Shown: positions 47,523-56,940, counted from the first letter of the stretch. The stretch: 64,000 nt of DNA from Alteromonas pelagimontana (GCF_002499975.2 NZ_CP052766.1:4216001-4280000); one strand, 5' to 3'. Made by a program: numbers and translations. Notes: generated from the sequence alone by a model not told the origin.

Positions 47523-48329
47523 TTATGTAAACCGATTGCCGTCTACTTCGATGAAGGCTTCAAACTGTGGTTTGGCAAAAAAGTAACCTTGCTGTTTGGT
47601 TATTCCCATTTCAGCTAAACAATCTCTTTCGCCTTTCGATTCAACGCCCTCGGCCAATATATCAACCTCTAACGCTTTCGCAAGATTAGCGATAGCAGCG
47701 ACGATAGTCTTTTTCTTTGCCTTTTGGTGAATATTTCGAATAAGTTTCATGTCCAGCTTGATACTGTTCGGTTCAAGCTCTGCCAACCAGTCCAGATTTG
47801 CATAACCAGAGCCAAAATCATCAAACGCGGTAGAAAAACCTATTTTTTTATAGTAATCGATTATTTCTTTTAGACGAACTGTATCGGTAACCTGCTCGGT
47901 TTCGACGATTTCAAAGGTGATATTCTGTAAAGGAAAACCGTACTTTTCCGCGGCTGCTAAGGTAGTGCGAATACAAAGCTCAGGCCGATATATCGCACCT
48001 GGCAAAAAGTTAATATTCAACCGTTTAGTCAAGCCCGATTTTGCTGCAAGGGCAATTGCTTTTACGCGGCATGCCTGATCAAAGCGGTAAATATTTTCTG
48101 CCGTAACTTTTTCAATTACACTAAACGCAGGCTCATTGGCCAATCCACGAACCAGTGCCTCATAACCAAACACGCACTTGTTTTCTAAATCCACTAATGG
48201 CTGAAAAGCCATCGAAAAGTTAAAATCTAAAGCTTTACCATTGCGGCACCCTTCACATGAGAGTATCGGCGCTTTAGTTTCAATAATATGTAGAGGGAGC
48301 TCTTCCTTGAACACATTTGAAAACTTCAC
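47523..48329 (-). CDS. EAL-domain cyclic-di-GMP phosphodiesterase
   Basis: 268 residues, one EAL domain and no transmembrane segment. Motifs: YEALVRG, NINFLPGA, FEIVETE, AFDDFGSGYANL, SIKLDM, LAEGVES and QGYFFAKPQ, so metal- and substrate-binding residues appear complete and the enzyme is probably active in hydrolysing c-di-GMP. The N-terminal 30 residues contain a CEGC pair (residues ~25-28), a possible redox or metal sensor. It follows a soluble chemoreceptor gene on the same strand, 153 bp downstream. Confidence 0.9.
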   Translation of the reverse strand: MKFSNVFKEELPLHIIETKAPILSCEGCRNGKALDFNFSMAFQPLVDLENKCVFGYEALVRGLANEPAFSVIEKVTAENIYRFDQACRVKAIALAAKSGLTKRLNINFLPGAIYRPELCIRTTLAAAEKYGFPLQNITFEIVETEQVTDTVRLKEIIDYYKKIGFSTAFDDFGSGYANLDWLAELEPNSIKLDMKLIRNIHQKAKKKTIVAAIANLAKALEVDILAEGVESKGERDCLAEMGITKQQGYFFAKPQFEAFIEVDGNRFT

Positions 48330-48482
48330 TCTGTATTCCTGCCCAAATTTACTTTTTAACGTGTCTCAACGCAGGATGCAACCTGCAAAGCAACTCTCTG
48401 CCTGATTTTCGCAACGAATAGCCATAACGACAAAAGAGATCTTGTTACGGTTACTTAGCGAATGGTAAGCATCAATAAATAT

Positions 48483-49832
48483 TTAACCGCTAACCAACCG
48501 CACGTCCAGGTCTGGCTTCTTCTTAGTCCAGACGACTCGATAACTGGGATACTGCTTCGACATTTTTTCCGCGCCGGCCTGAATGTTGTCGATAACTTCA
48601 TGAGTGCTACGAATATGTTCTACAACTTCCTCGGCCGTTGTCATACTTTGCGTGATCGTTATCACCGAATCTTTTGTCAGCCTTTCGTTATTAGAAAAAA
48701 CATTCATTATTTCTTCTGTTGACTTTGAGGTACGTGAGGCAAGCTGCCTGACTTCATCTGCAACAACGGCAAACCCTCTACCCTGGTCTCCGGCCCTTGC
48801 AGCTTCTATAGCGGCATTTAACGCAAGAAGATTGGTTTGATCAGCGATACTGCCTATGGCGCTGACCATTTTGCTGATCGTACTGGATTGCTCTTCCAAT
48901 GCTTTAATTTTTTGTGATGCAACGGCCATGTGGTCAGATAATTTTTCCATTACCAAAGCGGTGTCCTGCATCAGCTTTAGTCCCTTTTCTGCACATTCAC
49001 CTGTGGAAATGGATGTATCAGCAGCAAGCACAGCTGCCTCGTTAACAAGATTTTCCCGACGTACCTGCTGAGAAATATCAGTGGCAAATTTAACTATTTT
49101 ATAAAGCTTTCCATAAGAATCGAATATCGGATTATAAGTAGCTTCAAGCCAAACAGTTTGCCCTTTTTTGTTAACCCGCTTAAACCGTGAAGCGATATAT
49201 TGCCCCTGATTCAACCGGTGCCAAAACTGAGCATATTCATCACTGCGGCGCTCTTCCTCAGTACAAAAAATCTGGTGGTGCCTTCCTTGAACTTCGTTGA
49301 GCGAATACCCCACGGTTTGAAGAAAAAGACTATTAGCCGTAATAATTTCGCCCGAGGGGAAAAATTCGATTACTGCCATTGAACGATGCAAGGCAGATAT
49401 GAGGTTTTCATTCTGTTTGGACGCTTCAATGGTACGAGTGAGGTTATTTCCAAATACATCGAAGCTCTGACATTTACCTTGCAAATCAAAAATCGGCTGT
49501 AAAATCACTCTTAACCAGACAAGCTTTTCGTATTTACCAACTTCAACTGCGCCGGCCCAATGATGCTTGCTCTTTATTGCAGCTGCCAATTGGCGAAAAT
49601 GTTCTGACGTTTGCGCGCGCTTAGGTACTAAGTCAACAAAGGCAGATCCCACAATGTGGTGTTTTTTAAACCCGCTTTCACTCTCGAAAAGCTCATTAAC
49701 TTCTGAAATAATGCCTTCATTATCTAAGGTAAGATGCAGCATTTCTGACTTTAAACTATCAAAAATCTGGTCGTAGGAGGCGACTTTTTCTTCTGCGCTA
49801 CGTAACTGCAGCTTCAGTTGACTATTAAACAC
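48483..49832 (-). CDS. Soluble methyl-accepting chemotaxis protein with two PAS domains (BdlA/Aer-like)
   Basis: 449 residues, no membrane segment. A short N-terminal coiled coil is followed by PAS 1 (~25-125), PAS 2 (~145-260) and the MCP signalling hairpin, whose tip contains [17 protein letters not shown] and [13 protein letters not shown]. It lacks a HAMP domain. The layout (two PAS plus MCP domain) matches BdlA of Pseudomonas aeruginosa, a biofilm-dispersal regulator. The C-terminal tail ([19 protein letters not shown]) is unusual and has no methylation-receptor pentapeptide. The neighbouring EAL gene suggests a dispersal-type c-di-GMP circuit. Confidence 0.88.
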   Translation of the reverse strand: MFNSQLKLQLRSAEEKVASYDQIFDSLKSEMLHLTLDNEGIISEVNELFESESGFKKHHIVGSAFVDLVPKRAQTSEHFRQLAAAIKSKHHWAGAVEVGKYEKLVWLRVILQPIFDLQGKCQSFDVFGNNLTRTIEASKQNENLISALHRSMAVIEFFPSGEIITANSLFLQTVGYSLNEVQGRHHQIFCTEEERRSDEYAQFWHRLNQGQYIASRFKRVNKKGQTVWLEATYNPIFDSYGKLYKIVKFATDISQQVRRENLVNEAAVLAADTSISTGECAEKGLKLMQDTALVMEKLSDHMAVASQKIKALEEQSSTISKMVSAIGSIADQTNLLALNAAIEAARAGDQGRGFAVVADEVRQLASRTSKSTEEIMNVFSNNERLTKDSVITITQSMTTAEEVVEHIRSTHEVIDNIQAGAEKMSKQYPSYRVVWTKKKPDLDVRLVSG

Positions 49833-50397
49833 AACAACACCTTCAATTTTCCCTTCCGGGAAAGGTATATGATCAATATTTACCTGGAATTATAACGGAA
49901 TTTGGGGAATCCAAATACCGAATTTCTTCTTCACTTAGAACATTGAATGTTGAAAAACCGGGGAAAGTGTCAACTTACAGTAGTGCGAAGAGCACATGAA
50001 TCTACCCGGGTTTTGTCATAGTCAAAGGAGGCGGCCTCTCGGCCTGAGCATAGCCAGCGTCTGAAAATATATACTCATACAGCTAACCACATAAGTTACG
50101 CGTTACCCCCGGGAACTTCTTTCAGCTTATCAACACTTCAGTAGGTACTTCTACCCGTTATCTCTAAGTGATGCGGGGATACTGTGATGAGGGCTGTAAT
50201 CATAACGACGGTCTGCGATAAATTATCGCTCTTTTGAGGAGGAAGACTTAAGCAACTGTTGAAGTTCGGCGTCCAGGTGCGCATGTAGTACTTATTCCCA
50301 TACAGGAACATTAATTAGCAAAACCGGTAATGAGAACTATTATCAATGACGAATGTGTGACATCATTCGCTAATGGCGTCCAACGGGATAATTTTTT
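49833..50397 (+). other. Intergenic region between the chemoreceptor and fpr
   Basis: About 565 bases with divergent flanking genes. A GC-rich hairpin GGCC-TCT-CGGCC lies at about 50033-50045, and a Fur-like box lies at 50326-50344. Only very short ORFs occur (for example a 15-codon one at 50188), none convincing. Confidence 0.4.
50326..50344 (+). promoter_or_regulatory. Fur-box-like operator upstream of fpr
   Basis: GGTAATGAGAACTATTATC matches the 19-bp Fur consensus GATAATGATAATCATTATC at 15 of 19 positions. It lies 54 bp upstream of the fpr start, a suitable place for iron-dependent repression. Confidence 0.6.
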
Positions 50398-51207
50398 ATG
50401 CGAAATCTAATCAATGCCACAGTTACCGCTGTTCATCACTGGAGTGAAACGTTATTTAGTTTCAAAATAACTCGCGAACCTTCTTTTCGATTCGAAAACG
50501 GCCAGTTTGTGATGATTGGCCTGGAAGTTGACGGTAAGCCGTTGCTGCGAGCGTACAGCATCGCCAGTCCTAACTATGAGGACGAGTTGGAATTTTTTAG
50601 TATTAAGGTCCCGAACGGAGCGCTGACTTCTCGCCTTCAAAACGTCAAGCCGGGCGACAATATTATGATGTCAATTCGCCCCGCTGGCACTTTGGTCGCA
50701 GGTCATTTGTTGCCGGGTAAGCGTCTTTTTCTTCTTGCCACCGGAACGGGCCTGGCGCCGTTTTTGAGTATCATTAAAGATCCCTTTCTGTACGAGAATT
50801 TCGAGAAGATAATTTTGGTGCATGGGACCCGGTTCGCTTCAGAACTTGCCTATCAACAGGAAATCGAAACGGAACTTCCGCAGAATCCCTATTTCGGGGA
50901 AGACGTTAAAGAAAAGTTACTTTATTATCCTTCGATTACCCGCGAGCCCTATGAATACAACAGTTTAAAAAAGGTCGATGGGCTATGTTCCCACCGCGGG
51001 CGCATCACTACGTTACTGGAGACGGGAAAGCTGGTAAAGGATCTTGAGCTACCGCCGCTTTCGCCTGAAAGCGACCGGTTTATGTTATGCGGAAATGATG
51101 CGATGCTGGCGGATCTCTCGAATTGGCTCACCTCGCAAGGGTTTTCTAAAGCGACCTCGCGCATGCAAGGGCATTTCGTCATTGAACAAGCATTTTTAGA
51201 AAGATAA
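50398..51207 (+). CDS. fpr: Ferredoxin--NADP(+) reductase (Fpr)
   Basis: 269 residues. FAD domain with RAYSIASP at 51-58 and an NADP-binding domain with ATGTGLAPFLS and MLCGNDAML, ending HFVIEQAFLER, all typical of the bacterial (subclass I) flavodoxin/ferredoxin reductases. It transfers electrons between NADPH and ferredoxin or flavodoxin, serving iron-sulfur, radical-SAM and Bfd-dependent iron-release systems. Monocistronic by position. The Fur-like box upstream suggests induction when iron is scarce. Confidence 0.92.
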   Translation: MRNLINATVTAVHHWSETLFSFKITREPSFRFENGQFVMIGLEVDGKPLLRAYSIASPNYEDELEFFSIKVPNGALTSRLQNVKPGDNIMMSIRPAGTLVAGHLLPGKRLFLLATGTGLAPFLSIIKDPFLYENFEKIILVHGTRFASELAYQQEIETELPQNPYFGEDVKEKLLYYPSITREPYEYNSLKKVDGLCSHRGRITTLLETGKLVKDLELPPLSPESDRFMLCGNDAMLADLSNWLTSQGFSKATSRMQGHFVIEQAFLER

Positions 51208-51384
51208 GTGAGGAAATTACTTTTTCTGTCGAAGTAGTGATCTAACTTGCGCTGAAGGCGATAAAAAATGTACAGGCTGAAGAAATAGGATGTATCAACT
51301 TGCTGCTGAACAATCCATTTTCTTCATATTGTAATATTTTTATCATCACTCGATATTGACATAGCTTTTTCAATATGTTTTAGG

Positions 51385-51390
51385 TATAAT
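51385..51390 (+). promoter_or_regulatory. -10 box (TATAAT) before a small basic ORF
   Basis: Consensus TATAAT 31 bases before the ATG at 51421. A TTGACA occurs at 51356 but the 23-base spacer is too long for sigma-70, so the matching -35 is unclear. Confidence 0.5.
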
Positions 51391-51420
51391 ACTTGTTCAG
51401 TTAATTAGCAGGGATGGACT

Positions 51421-51612
51421 ATGCAAAGTTCTAAAGACCATGGCTTGCGCGGCAGTAGCGTTTTTGATCGGGTTCGCGCAACCTTATCACGATTAAAAGC
51501 GAAACTGAGACAACACCCTTATGCGATCGCGGCCCTAATCGGACGCAAAAACACTCAGCGCGCGCTGGGTTGTAAAATCGCCAAGAAATCGAAGCTGCTC
51601 AGCGATAGCTAA
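51421..51612 (+). CDS. Small basic protein of unknown function
   Basis: 63 residues, strongly basic (many Lys/Arg, e.g. RATLSRLKAKLRQ), no signal or membrane segment. It has its own -10 box, a GCAGGGATGG ribosome binding site just upstream and a clean terminator 6 bp after the stop, which argues that it is a real monocistronic gene. Family not recognised. Confidence 0.65.
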   Translation: MQSSKDHGLRGSSVFDRVRATLSRLKAKLRQHPYAIAALIGRKNTQRALGCKIAKKSKLLSDS

Positions 51613-51617
51613 AAGAT

Positions 51618-51644
51618 AAAACCGGCCACTTGGCCGGTTTTTTT
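51618..51644 (+). terminator. Rho-independent terminator
   Basis: AAACCGGCCA-CT-TGGCCGGTTT, a 10-bp perfect stem with a 2-base gap, followed by four more T. It serves the small basic gene. Confidence 0.92.
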
Positions 51645-51720
51645 GCGTTTGGCGAAATTTTTTTTACTTCCTTAGCTAAGGCGAGTTGGCCTTTCTGTCT
51701 CTTTTTACATCGATTGCAGT

Positions 51721-51858
51721 TTCTTTATAATTTGTCTTGCTCTTTGTTGCTCACTATTTAATCAGGCAGTTTTTTATCAAGAAGGGCTCCATAGCTCGCG
51801 CCGCAATAAAATAAGTTATTTTGAACGAAATCCGGACGCCAAAGATCAATACGCCCTA
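51721..51858 (+). repeat. MITE-like element, partial copy C (right half)
   Basis: About 138 bp that match the right half of copies A and B: GTCTTGCTCTTTGTTGCTCAC, the GCGCCGCAAT block also seen in copy D, TTATTTTGAACGAAAT, AAGATCAA and the end CGCCCTAA with TA flank. The left half and left terminal repeat are absent. Confidence 0.75.
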
Positions 51859-51989
51859 AAGCTCCCCACCTTTTTTACCAGTTTCTATGACAACCAACTG
51901 CAAGGCTGATTTTCAACTCATGCCCATTGTTGGGGAAAAGATTAACGCAATGCTAACCCGTATTAATGTGTAGTTCCTCAGCGCTAACA

Positions 51990-52098
51990 TTTTCAAGTTT
52001 TGACAAGTCAGTTTCGTGAAGGTTTGGGGGCTAAATCCAACGCACTTGGCGCAGTTCAAACGTGTAAAAGTCGCGCCCGAAGAAAGAGAGATGCATCA
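51990..52098 (+). repeat. Second dispersed repeat family, copy 1
   Basis: About 109 bp that align with 55563-55679 in the same orientation. Shared blocks: TTTTCAA, TGACAAGTCA, GAAGGTTT, TTGGCGCAG, AAA-G-CGCGCCCGAAG and AT-CATCA. No ORF. Lies beyond the 3' end of the di-haem oxidoreductase gene. Confidence 0.7.
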
Positions 52099-52233
52099 CC
52101 TTGCCGGGGGGCGAAAGGCCATTAGTTTGCATTGCTCGAAGTACATTAACCTTCATTTTGCAATCACTTAAGCAGCTTAACTAACGGCCTCTCAATCACA
52201 CTAATCAATTTCTTATCATTGCGAGCATCAGTA

Positions 52234-55203
52234 TTACAATGAGTTTAAAAAAGCTAACACTGCTGACTGGTCCGACGCAGACAAGCTTTCAAAAGCAATT
52301 CTAGACGCTTCAGCTTCTCCACCGTGCCAGAGTATCGCTTCTTCGATAGAACGTGCACGACCATCATGCAGGTAACTGTGCTCAGGAGTACAATACTCAT
52401 TGCCCTGGCCACCAATATCATTGGTCACGCCGCCAGTTACACATGCAGACAACCCGATTCCCCACAGTGGTGTAGTCCGCCATTCAGCGCCTGTGGCATT
52501 GCCTTCTCCTAAATTGTCAGCCAGACCTTCACCCATGTCATGTAAGAGTAAATCCGTGTATGGATGAATGGTTTGTCCTCGTAATTCGGCAAGCGGATGA
52601 AATTGAGAAGTTTCCATGGTTTCAACGTGACAGCCATTACACCCGATTTGACTGAACAGCGACTTACCATTTTGCACAGAAGGGTCATCAAGGTCTCGCT
52701 GAGCTCTTACGCCTAACAACGAGATATACTTCACCATCATGTCTAGTTTGGCATCTGACACTTCCACCCCACTGCTTCCACATTCAGTCTGTGACGAGCC
52801 ACAATCAGGATTAGGGAATAAGCTATTGGTCACCCCCATATCCGTATTGAAAGCGCCTGCCACCTGATGCCGGATATCCGCTTTACCTGCCTTCCAACCA
52901 AACCGGCCCAACCGCGTTTCACCAGTTTGGGCATCTGCAACACGTTGAGCTTTTCCGGATATTCCATCACCATTGTCATCATTTACGTCTTCCCGAGATA
53001 ACACAGTATTTTCTGGAATAGCTTCCAGCAAACCCAAGCCCACCAACTGTGGCGCGATTCGAGCTGAAAAGCGTGCAGGTGTTGATTTACTAAATTGATA
53101 GTTAGGCGATCTTAAGCCGTTATTTTCTGTCCAGGAATCAATGACCACTTGTCCTTCACCGTCAGTAGCATCGTTTATTCCAATATTGTTAGGTTGCAGC
53201 ACATACCCCAGGAGCGGGTCGGCGTTTCCATTGATATCAGCAACTTTAAACTGCCATTTTACCAAGGGTTCACCCGGTTCAACAGGAGCTGCACGACCGT
53301 TTCGCTCGTGACAGCCGGCACAGCTTGCAGTAATGTAATGAGGACCCGCTTTTCCCACAACATCAGTAAATATCCCGTTTTCGCTTACATGCTCATTATG
53401 TTTACCATCAATAAAGCTGCTGTGATGAATACGTCTTCCTTGTACAAAAGCCTGGCCGTTAACATTTGACAGATTGGTCGCCATCTGCATGAAATGATTG
53501 TCAGGCTCATGAGTGTAATTGTAAGGTAAAGTGGTATGGCCGCCTAACCAACCAGCTTCAGCAATGGGATAGGAATCTTCCCGCTCAGAAGATTTATCTG
53601 CAAAATCGCCTTTTGTTTTCCACGGAACCAATCCCTGCCCCACAATATATAAATAGGTAGTGCCGTAGTAATTATCCCGCCCCTCCGGCGCGCCATCAAG
53701 AAACTGACTGGCTTCAAATTCCATGCGTTGCCCGATTTCTAATGGAATAGTTCCATTGGACGGCTCCCAGTTAAGCGGACGGTAATCTTCAATAATCACC
53801 TGATACCGATATTGCTCACCTACATCGCTGATTTTATTGAAGTCATAGTCGTAGCTACCGTGGTCCAGTTCCACCACGGCGCCACCGCCAAAGTAGTTAC
53901 CATGATATTCAGCTACAGTATTCAGACCGCGATAAAACGCTCTAAATTCTCTCGCTCCCAGTTTCCACTCGGTAACAAAGGTAATTTCTAATGAAGACCC
54001 TCCTTTTGCTACATAGTCGACAATCTGAAACTGGGCTGTCCGGTGCGTCCAATAATGGGAGAGATAATGGTCATAAATTTGGAACTGATCTTCTTTTGCG
54101 TGCCGATCCCGGCCGCGATCAGCGAAGCGCGTCACTAGCGCATCTCCACGGTCAAAGCTGATGGCCGGCTCAAGCGCAGTGGAGCTATCGTAAAGTGGAA
54201 CGATGCTTCCGGTTGAAACCACAACACATCCATCGTGGTCAACTTGCACGCCCGCAGCCGTATTGGGGCATCGATCATGGCTATCACTGACACCGTCGTT
54301 GTCGGTGTCTGATTCCCCTGCACTACTTGGAGCAAAGGCTATCCAGTTAAGGTTAAACTCGCCGCCGGTAACATTGACTCTTAATCTATGCGAACCAGAA
54401 TCACTGACCGTTAACTGACCCGTTGAGCGTGTTTCGAAATTCTGCCAGCCTCCTGTACTTACTACTGATTGGGAAGCAAACGTATTGCCATCAAGAGACA
54501 GGGAGAAGCCCGCCCCACCAGTTTCGGAAGCAACGCGGGCGCTGACGTCGTAGGTACCAGCATTGAGTTCAACAGTGTACTCTAGCCATTCACCCGCGGC
54601 TGTCCAGCCTACGTTGAAGCCACCACCACTGTCACCGGTAGCTTCGATGTCCACATCATCCGAACGGAATTCACCACCTGCGTTTCCAGTGGTAGTATCA
54701 AAATAATTCGCATAATCTTCAGCTTCAACTATGACGCCACTGGGACTGTCGCCGTCAGGGTCGCTATCTTCGGCGGTGACGGTATAGGTTACGGGTGAAG
54801 TATCAGTGACCGAACCATTGCTTTGCAGGTATGTGAACCAATAAGTAATTTCATCATCAACAGAAAGACCATTGAGGTGAGTCACATTCTGGCCCGCTTC
54901 AATAGTCATTCTGATGTTTTGCTGCCCTCCCCCGTTCACCTGATAGTGAACATCCGCCCAATCACTGGTATTAACGTAAAACGTCACGCTGCCAGGGCTG
55001 TTCTGTTCTATGCCCGTATCACCTGCCTGCGCAGAAGTCAGTATGCCAGCAAGCGGGATTACGGCGCCGCTGCTAACACTGGTGTTCAGCAAAAACGCTG
55101 TCTGTAGCGGCTGACTGGAAACATTAGTAGCAGCGACAGAGAAAACGCTACTGATTATCAGAGATAAGGTTCTTGATTTAAAGTGTGCAGGTCGTATTGC
55201 CAT
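52234..55203 (-). CDS. Secreted multi-domain di-haem oxidoreductase with carbohydrate-binding modules
   Basis: 989 residues from the ATG at 55203, chosen because AAGGAG lies 8-9 bases before it. Signal peptide to ~30. Residues ~70-143 (FYVNTSDWADVHYQVNGG) resemble CBM56-type beta-1,3-glucan-binding modules. Residues ~157-292 form a CBM6 (VIVEAEDYANYFDTT, AAGEWLEYTVELNAGTYDV). A calcium-binding thrombospondin-type segment DTDNDGVSDSHDRCP lies near 299-313. An unrecognised region spans ~335-600. The C-terminal di-haem oxidoreductase-like domain (DUF1111 type) has haem motifs CAGCH at 628-632 and CNGCH at 855-859. Likely periplasmic or extracellular oxidation or electron transfer on a bound polysaccharide. 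Confidence 0.85.
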   Translation of the reverse strand: MAIRPAHFKSRTLSLIISSVFSVAATNVSSQPLQTAFLLNTSVSSGAVIPLAGILTSAQAGDTGIEQNSPGSVTFYVNTSDWADVHYQVNGGGQQNIRMTIEAGQNVTHLNGLSVDDEITYWFTYLQSNGSVTDTSPVTYTVTAEDSDPDGDSPSGVIVEAEDYANYFDTTTGNAGGEFRSDDVDIEATGDSGGGFNVGWTAAGEWLEYTVELNAGTYDVSARVASETGGAGFSLSLDGNTFASQSVVSTGGWQNFETRSTGQLTVSDSGSHRLRVNVTGGEFNLNWIAFAPSSAGESDTDNDGVSDSHDRCPNTAAGVQVDHDGCVVVSTGSIVPLYDSSTALEPAISFDRGDALVTRFADRGRDRHAKEDQFQIYDHYLSHYWTHRTAQFQIVDYVAKGGSSLEITFVTEWKLGAREFRAFYRGLNTVAEYHGNYFGGGAVVELDHGSYDYDFNKISDVGEQYRYQVIIEDYRPLNWEPSNGTIPLEIGQRMEFEASQFLDGAPEGRDNYYGTTYLYIVGQGLVPWKTKGDFADKSSEREDSYPIAEAGWLGGHTTLPYNYTHEPDNHFMQMATNLSNVNGQAFVQGRRIHHSSFIDGKHNEHVSENGIFTDVVGKAGPHYITASCAGCHERNGRAAPVEPGEPLVKWQFKVADINGNADPLLGYVLQPNNIGINDATDGEGQVVIDSWTENNGLRSPNYQFSKSTPARFSARIAPQLVGLGLLEAIPENTVLSREDVNDDNGDGISGKAQRVADAQTGETRLGRFGWKAGKADIRHQVAGAFNTDMGVTNSLFPNPDCGSSQTECGSSGVEVSDAKLDMMVKYISLLGVRAQRDLDDPSVQNGKSLFSQIGCNGCHVETMETSQFHPLAELRGQTIHPYTDLLLHDMGEGLADNLGEGNATGAEWRTTPLWGIGLSACVTGGVTNDIGGQGNEYCTPEHSYLHDGRARSIEEAILWHGGEAEASRIAFESLSASDQSAVLAFLNSL

Positions 55204-55444
55204 GTTGGTGTCTCCTTGGTGCAAGAATGAGCATCATCAACGCTGAGAAAATGCGGCTTGTCGTGATAATTTTCGAACAACTTTCAAAAAATTAACGCAA
55301 ACGGTAATGCTGGTGAGGTCTACGCTTTTATTGTCATGGCTAACATGCTGCGCTTCGGGCCTCGCTACGCGTTCAAGAGCTGCAAAACTCATCATATTCA
55401 GATTTTTTGGTGCGACTAACATTGGTTTTCACATAAACTTAACA

Positions 55445-55458
55445 TGGTAGCGCTTACA
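55445..55458 (-). promoter_or_regulatory. Possible LacI-family operator
   Basis: TGGTAGCGCTTACA, an interrupted palindrome around GCGC (5 of 7 pairs match) of the kind bound by LacI-family regulators of carbohydrate genes. It is about 240 bp upstream of the di-haem oxidoreductase start, rather far, so assignment is tentative. Confidence 0.35.
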
Positions 55459-55562
55459 TTTCCAATAAACGTTAATACTTTGTTATTTTTATTATCAAGA
55501 ATCTTCGGAGGTTGCATCAAATAATCCTGATTCGTCTGGAGTGTGCTTACTCAACGTGAGAA

Positions 55563-55679
55563 TTTTTCAACTGATGACAAGTCAAGTGTAGGGAAGGTTT
55601 AGTGGGGCCAAACCGCACGTAATTGGCGCAGCACAGAAGCTGAAAAAGCCGCGCCCGAAGGAGATAGAGGGATACATCA
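55563..55679 (+). repeat. Second dispersed repeat family, copy 2
   Basis: About 117 bp homologous, at roughly 70% by eye, to 51990-52098 in direct orientation. The two copies bracket the di-haem oxidoreductase gene and its promoter region on either side. Confidence 0.7.
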
Positions 55680-55745
55680 AGACGGATTAGGATAAACTTT
55701 TTTTGACACAGCAAGGCTGGAGTGACTATGGGAGCAAGTGATAGT

Positions 55746-55784
55746 GAGCTAAGGGCTGCTAAATTTATTAGCAGCCCTTAGCTC
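55746..55784 (-). terminator. Perfect 17-bp hairpin after the glycosyltransferase gene
   Basis: GAGCTAAGGGCTGCTAA and its exact reverse complement around a 5-base loop, 11 bp past the glycosyltransferase stop codon. No U-run follows on either strand, so it may be an mRNA 3' end structure or repeat rather than a standard terminator. Confidence 0.7.
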
Positions 55785-55794
55785 AAAGGCACAG

Positions 55795-56697
55795 CTACAT
55801 AGCGAATCGTGTCGGGCCGGTACTATCAGGCGCTGACGTGGTGCTATTGTCCGAGGGGGAAGAATGAGCCACCGTAATCGCCTGAGACAACTCTTGTTGT
55901 GTAGGCAACCGGCGAATGCGGACGCCATATTCTTCGAAATCTGCAAATATAATACCTTTACTGGCAAATTCATTCAGCCAGTTCACAGCGGGATAGAACC
56001 CCCACTTTCTTTTGAAGGTTGCAACATTGTTTACGATATCTAAGACGTGGTTCACCGGACAAGCTCTTCCCGGACGATATTGAGCAAAAGTGCGCATCGG
56101 CAATTGAAAAAGATGGAATCCAGCGCTTTCACAGCGGGTAGCAAAGTCGATATCCCCTATTCCAAATCCGCAGTAACTTTCATCAAAGCCTCCTACAGTA
56201 GAAAATGCCTTTTTACTTATAGCAAATACTGCAGACTGAAAATCTTGCATCTCTAATATTGACGACCTCACCGAATTATCTCGTTTTTGAAATTTAATGC
56301 GGCGTTGAATATTTTCAAAAGTCGCATGTTCAGGAAGGGTCTCAACTCGCGTAACAGCAGTGGTAAGCACCCGATCATCTTGCCAGGAATCCATCGCCAG
56401 CTCAAAAAATTCAGGTGAGCAGGCACAGTCAACATCTAGATGAAAAATTTTGTCATTCCGGCAAGTAACAAAGGCTTTATTTCGCGCCTGTGGAAGCGGG
56501 AGGTCTGAAGAAGTTTCAAAGCGATGAACAATCTCAAAATGCTCACTCTTTATCAGCGAGTGATCTGTCGGCGCGGTCATCCAAACGATAACCAGCTCCT
56601 GCGGTCGAACACTGGAAGATTCAAGTGAGGAAATTAAATTGCTGAGTTCATGGAAGCGATTTTTTACAATCGTCACCACACTAAACTTGTCATTCAT
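55795..56697 (-). CDS. Family 2 glycosyltransferase (GT-A fold)
   Basis: 300 residues, no signal or membrane segment. N-terminal SVVTIVKNRFHELSNLISSL and the metal-binding DxD as HLDVDC, then GGFDESYCGFGIGDIDFATRC, the acceptor-side motif seen in galactosyl/N-acetylgalactosaminyl-transferase-like members. The Ser/Thr/Asp-rich last 20 residues are likely disordered. GGGAG lies 8 bases before the ATG. Donor and acceptor unknown. It is not part of a larger polysaccharide cluster here. Confidence 0.87.
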   Translation of the reverse strand: MNDKFSVVTIVKNRFHELSNLISSLESSSVRPQELVIVWMTAPTDHSLIKSEHFEIVHRFETSSDLPLPQARNKAFVTCRNDKIFHLDVDCACSPEFFELAMDSWQDDRVLTTAVTRVETLPEHATFENIQRRIKFQKRDNSVRSSILEMQDFQSAVFAISKKAFSTVGGFDESYCGFGIGDIDFATRCESAGFHLFQLPMRTFAQYRPGRACPVNHVLDIVNNVATFKRKWGFYPAVNWLNEFASKGIIFADFEEYGVRIRRLPTQQELSQAITVAHSSPSDNSTTSAPDSTGPTRFAM

Positions 56698-56906
56698 AGT
56701 GATACTCCCGCAACGTGAAAAGATAATTGTCGACCCCTTAACTTCATAGGGTTCATTTAAAAATGTCAGCTGCGAAAATCAGGCCACTTACATGGCAATC
56801 TATGTTGTTGAAAATTCTTCTTTTTGCGGTAGAGGTTTGGAGGTAGCGGCAGGTATGACAGGAAAAATTTACAAAATGACCTATACTTATCTCATGGTCC
56901 GGAAGG

Positions 56907-56931
56907 CGAAAAGAGGGAGGTTTCCTCCCCC
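56907..56931 (-). terminator. Terminator after the small acidic gene
   Basis: On the - strand GGGAGG-AAA-CCTCCC followed by TCTTTT. It lies 10 bp past the stop of the 53-residue gene at 56941-57102. Confidence 0.75.
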
Positions 56932-56940
56932 TTCCTTGGA

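Noticed and set aside
51356..51390. TTGACA and TATAAT as a sigma-70 promoter pair
   Set aside because: The spacer is 23 bases, too long; only the -10 box is kept.
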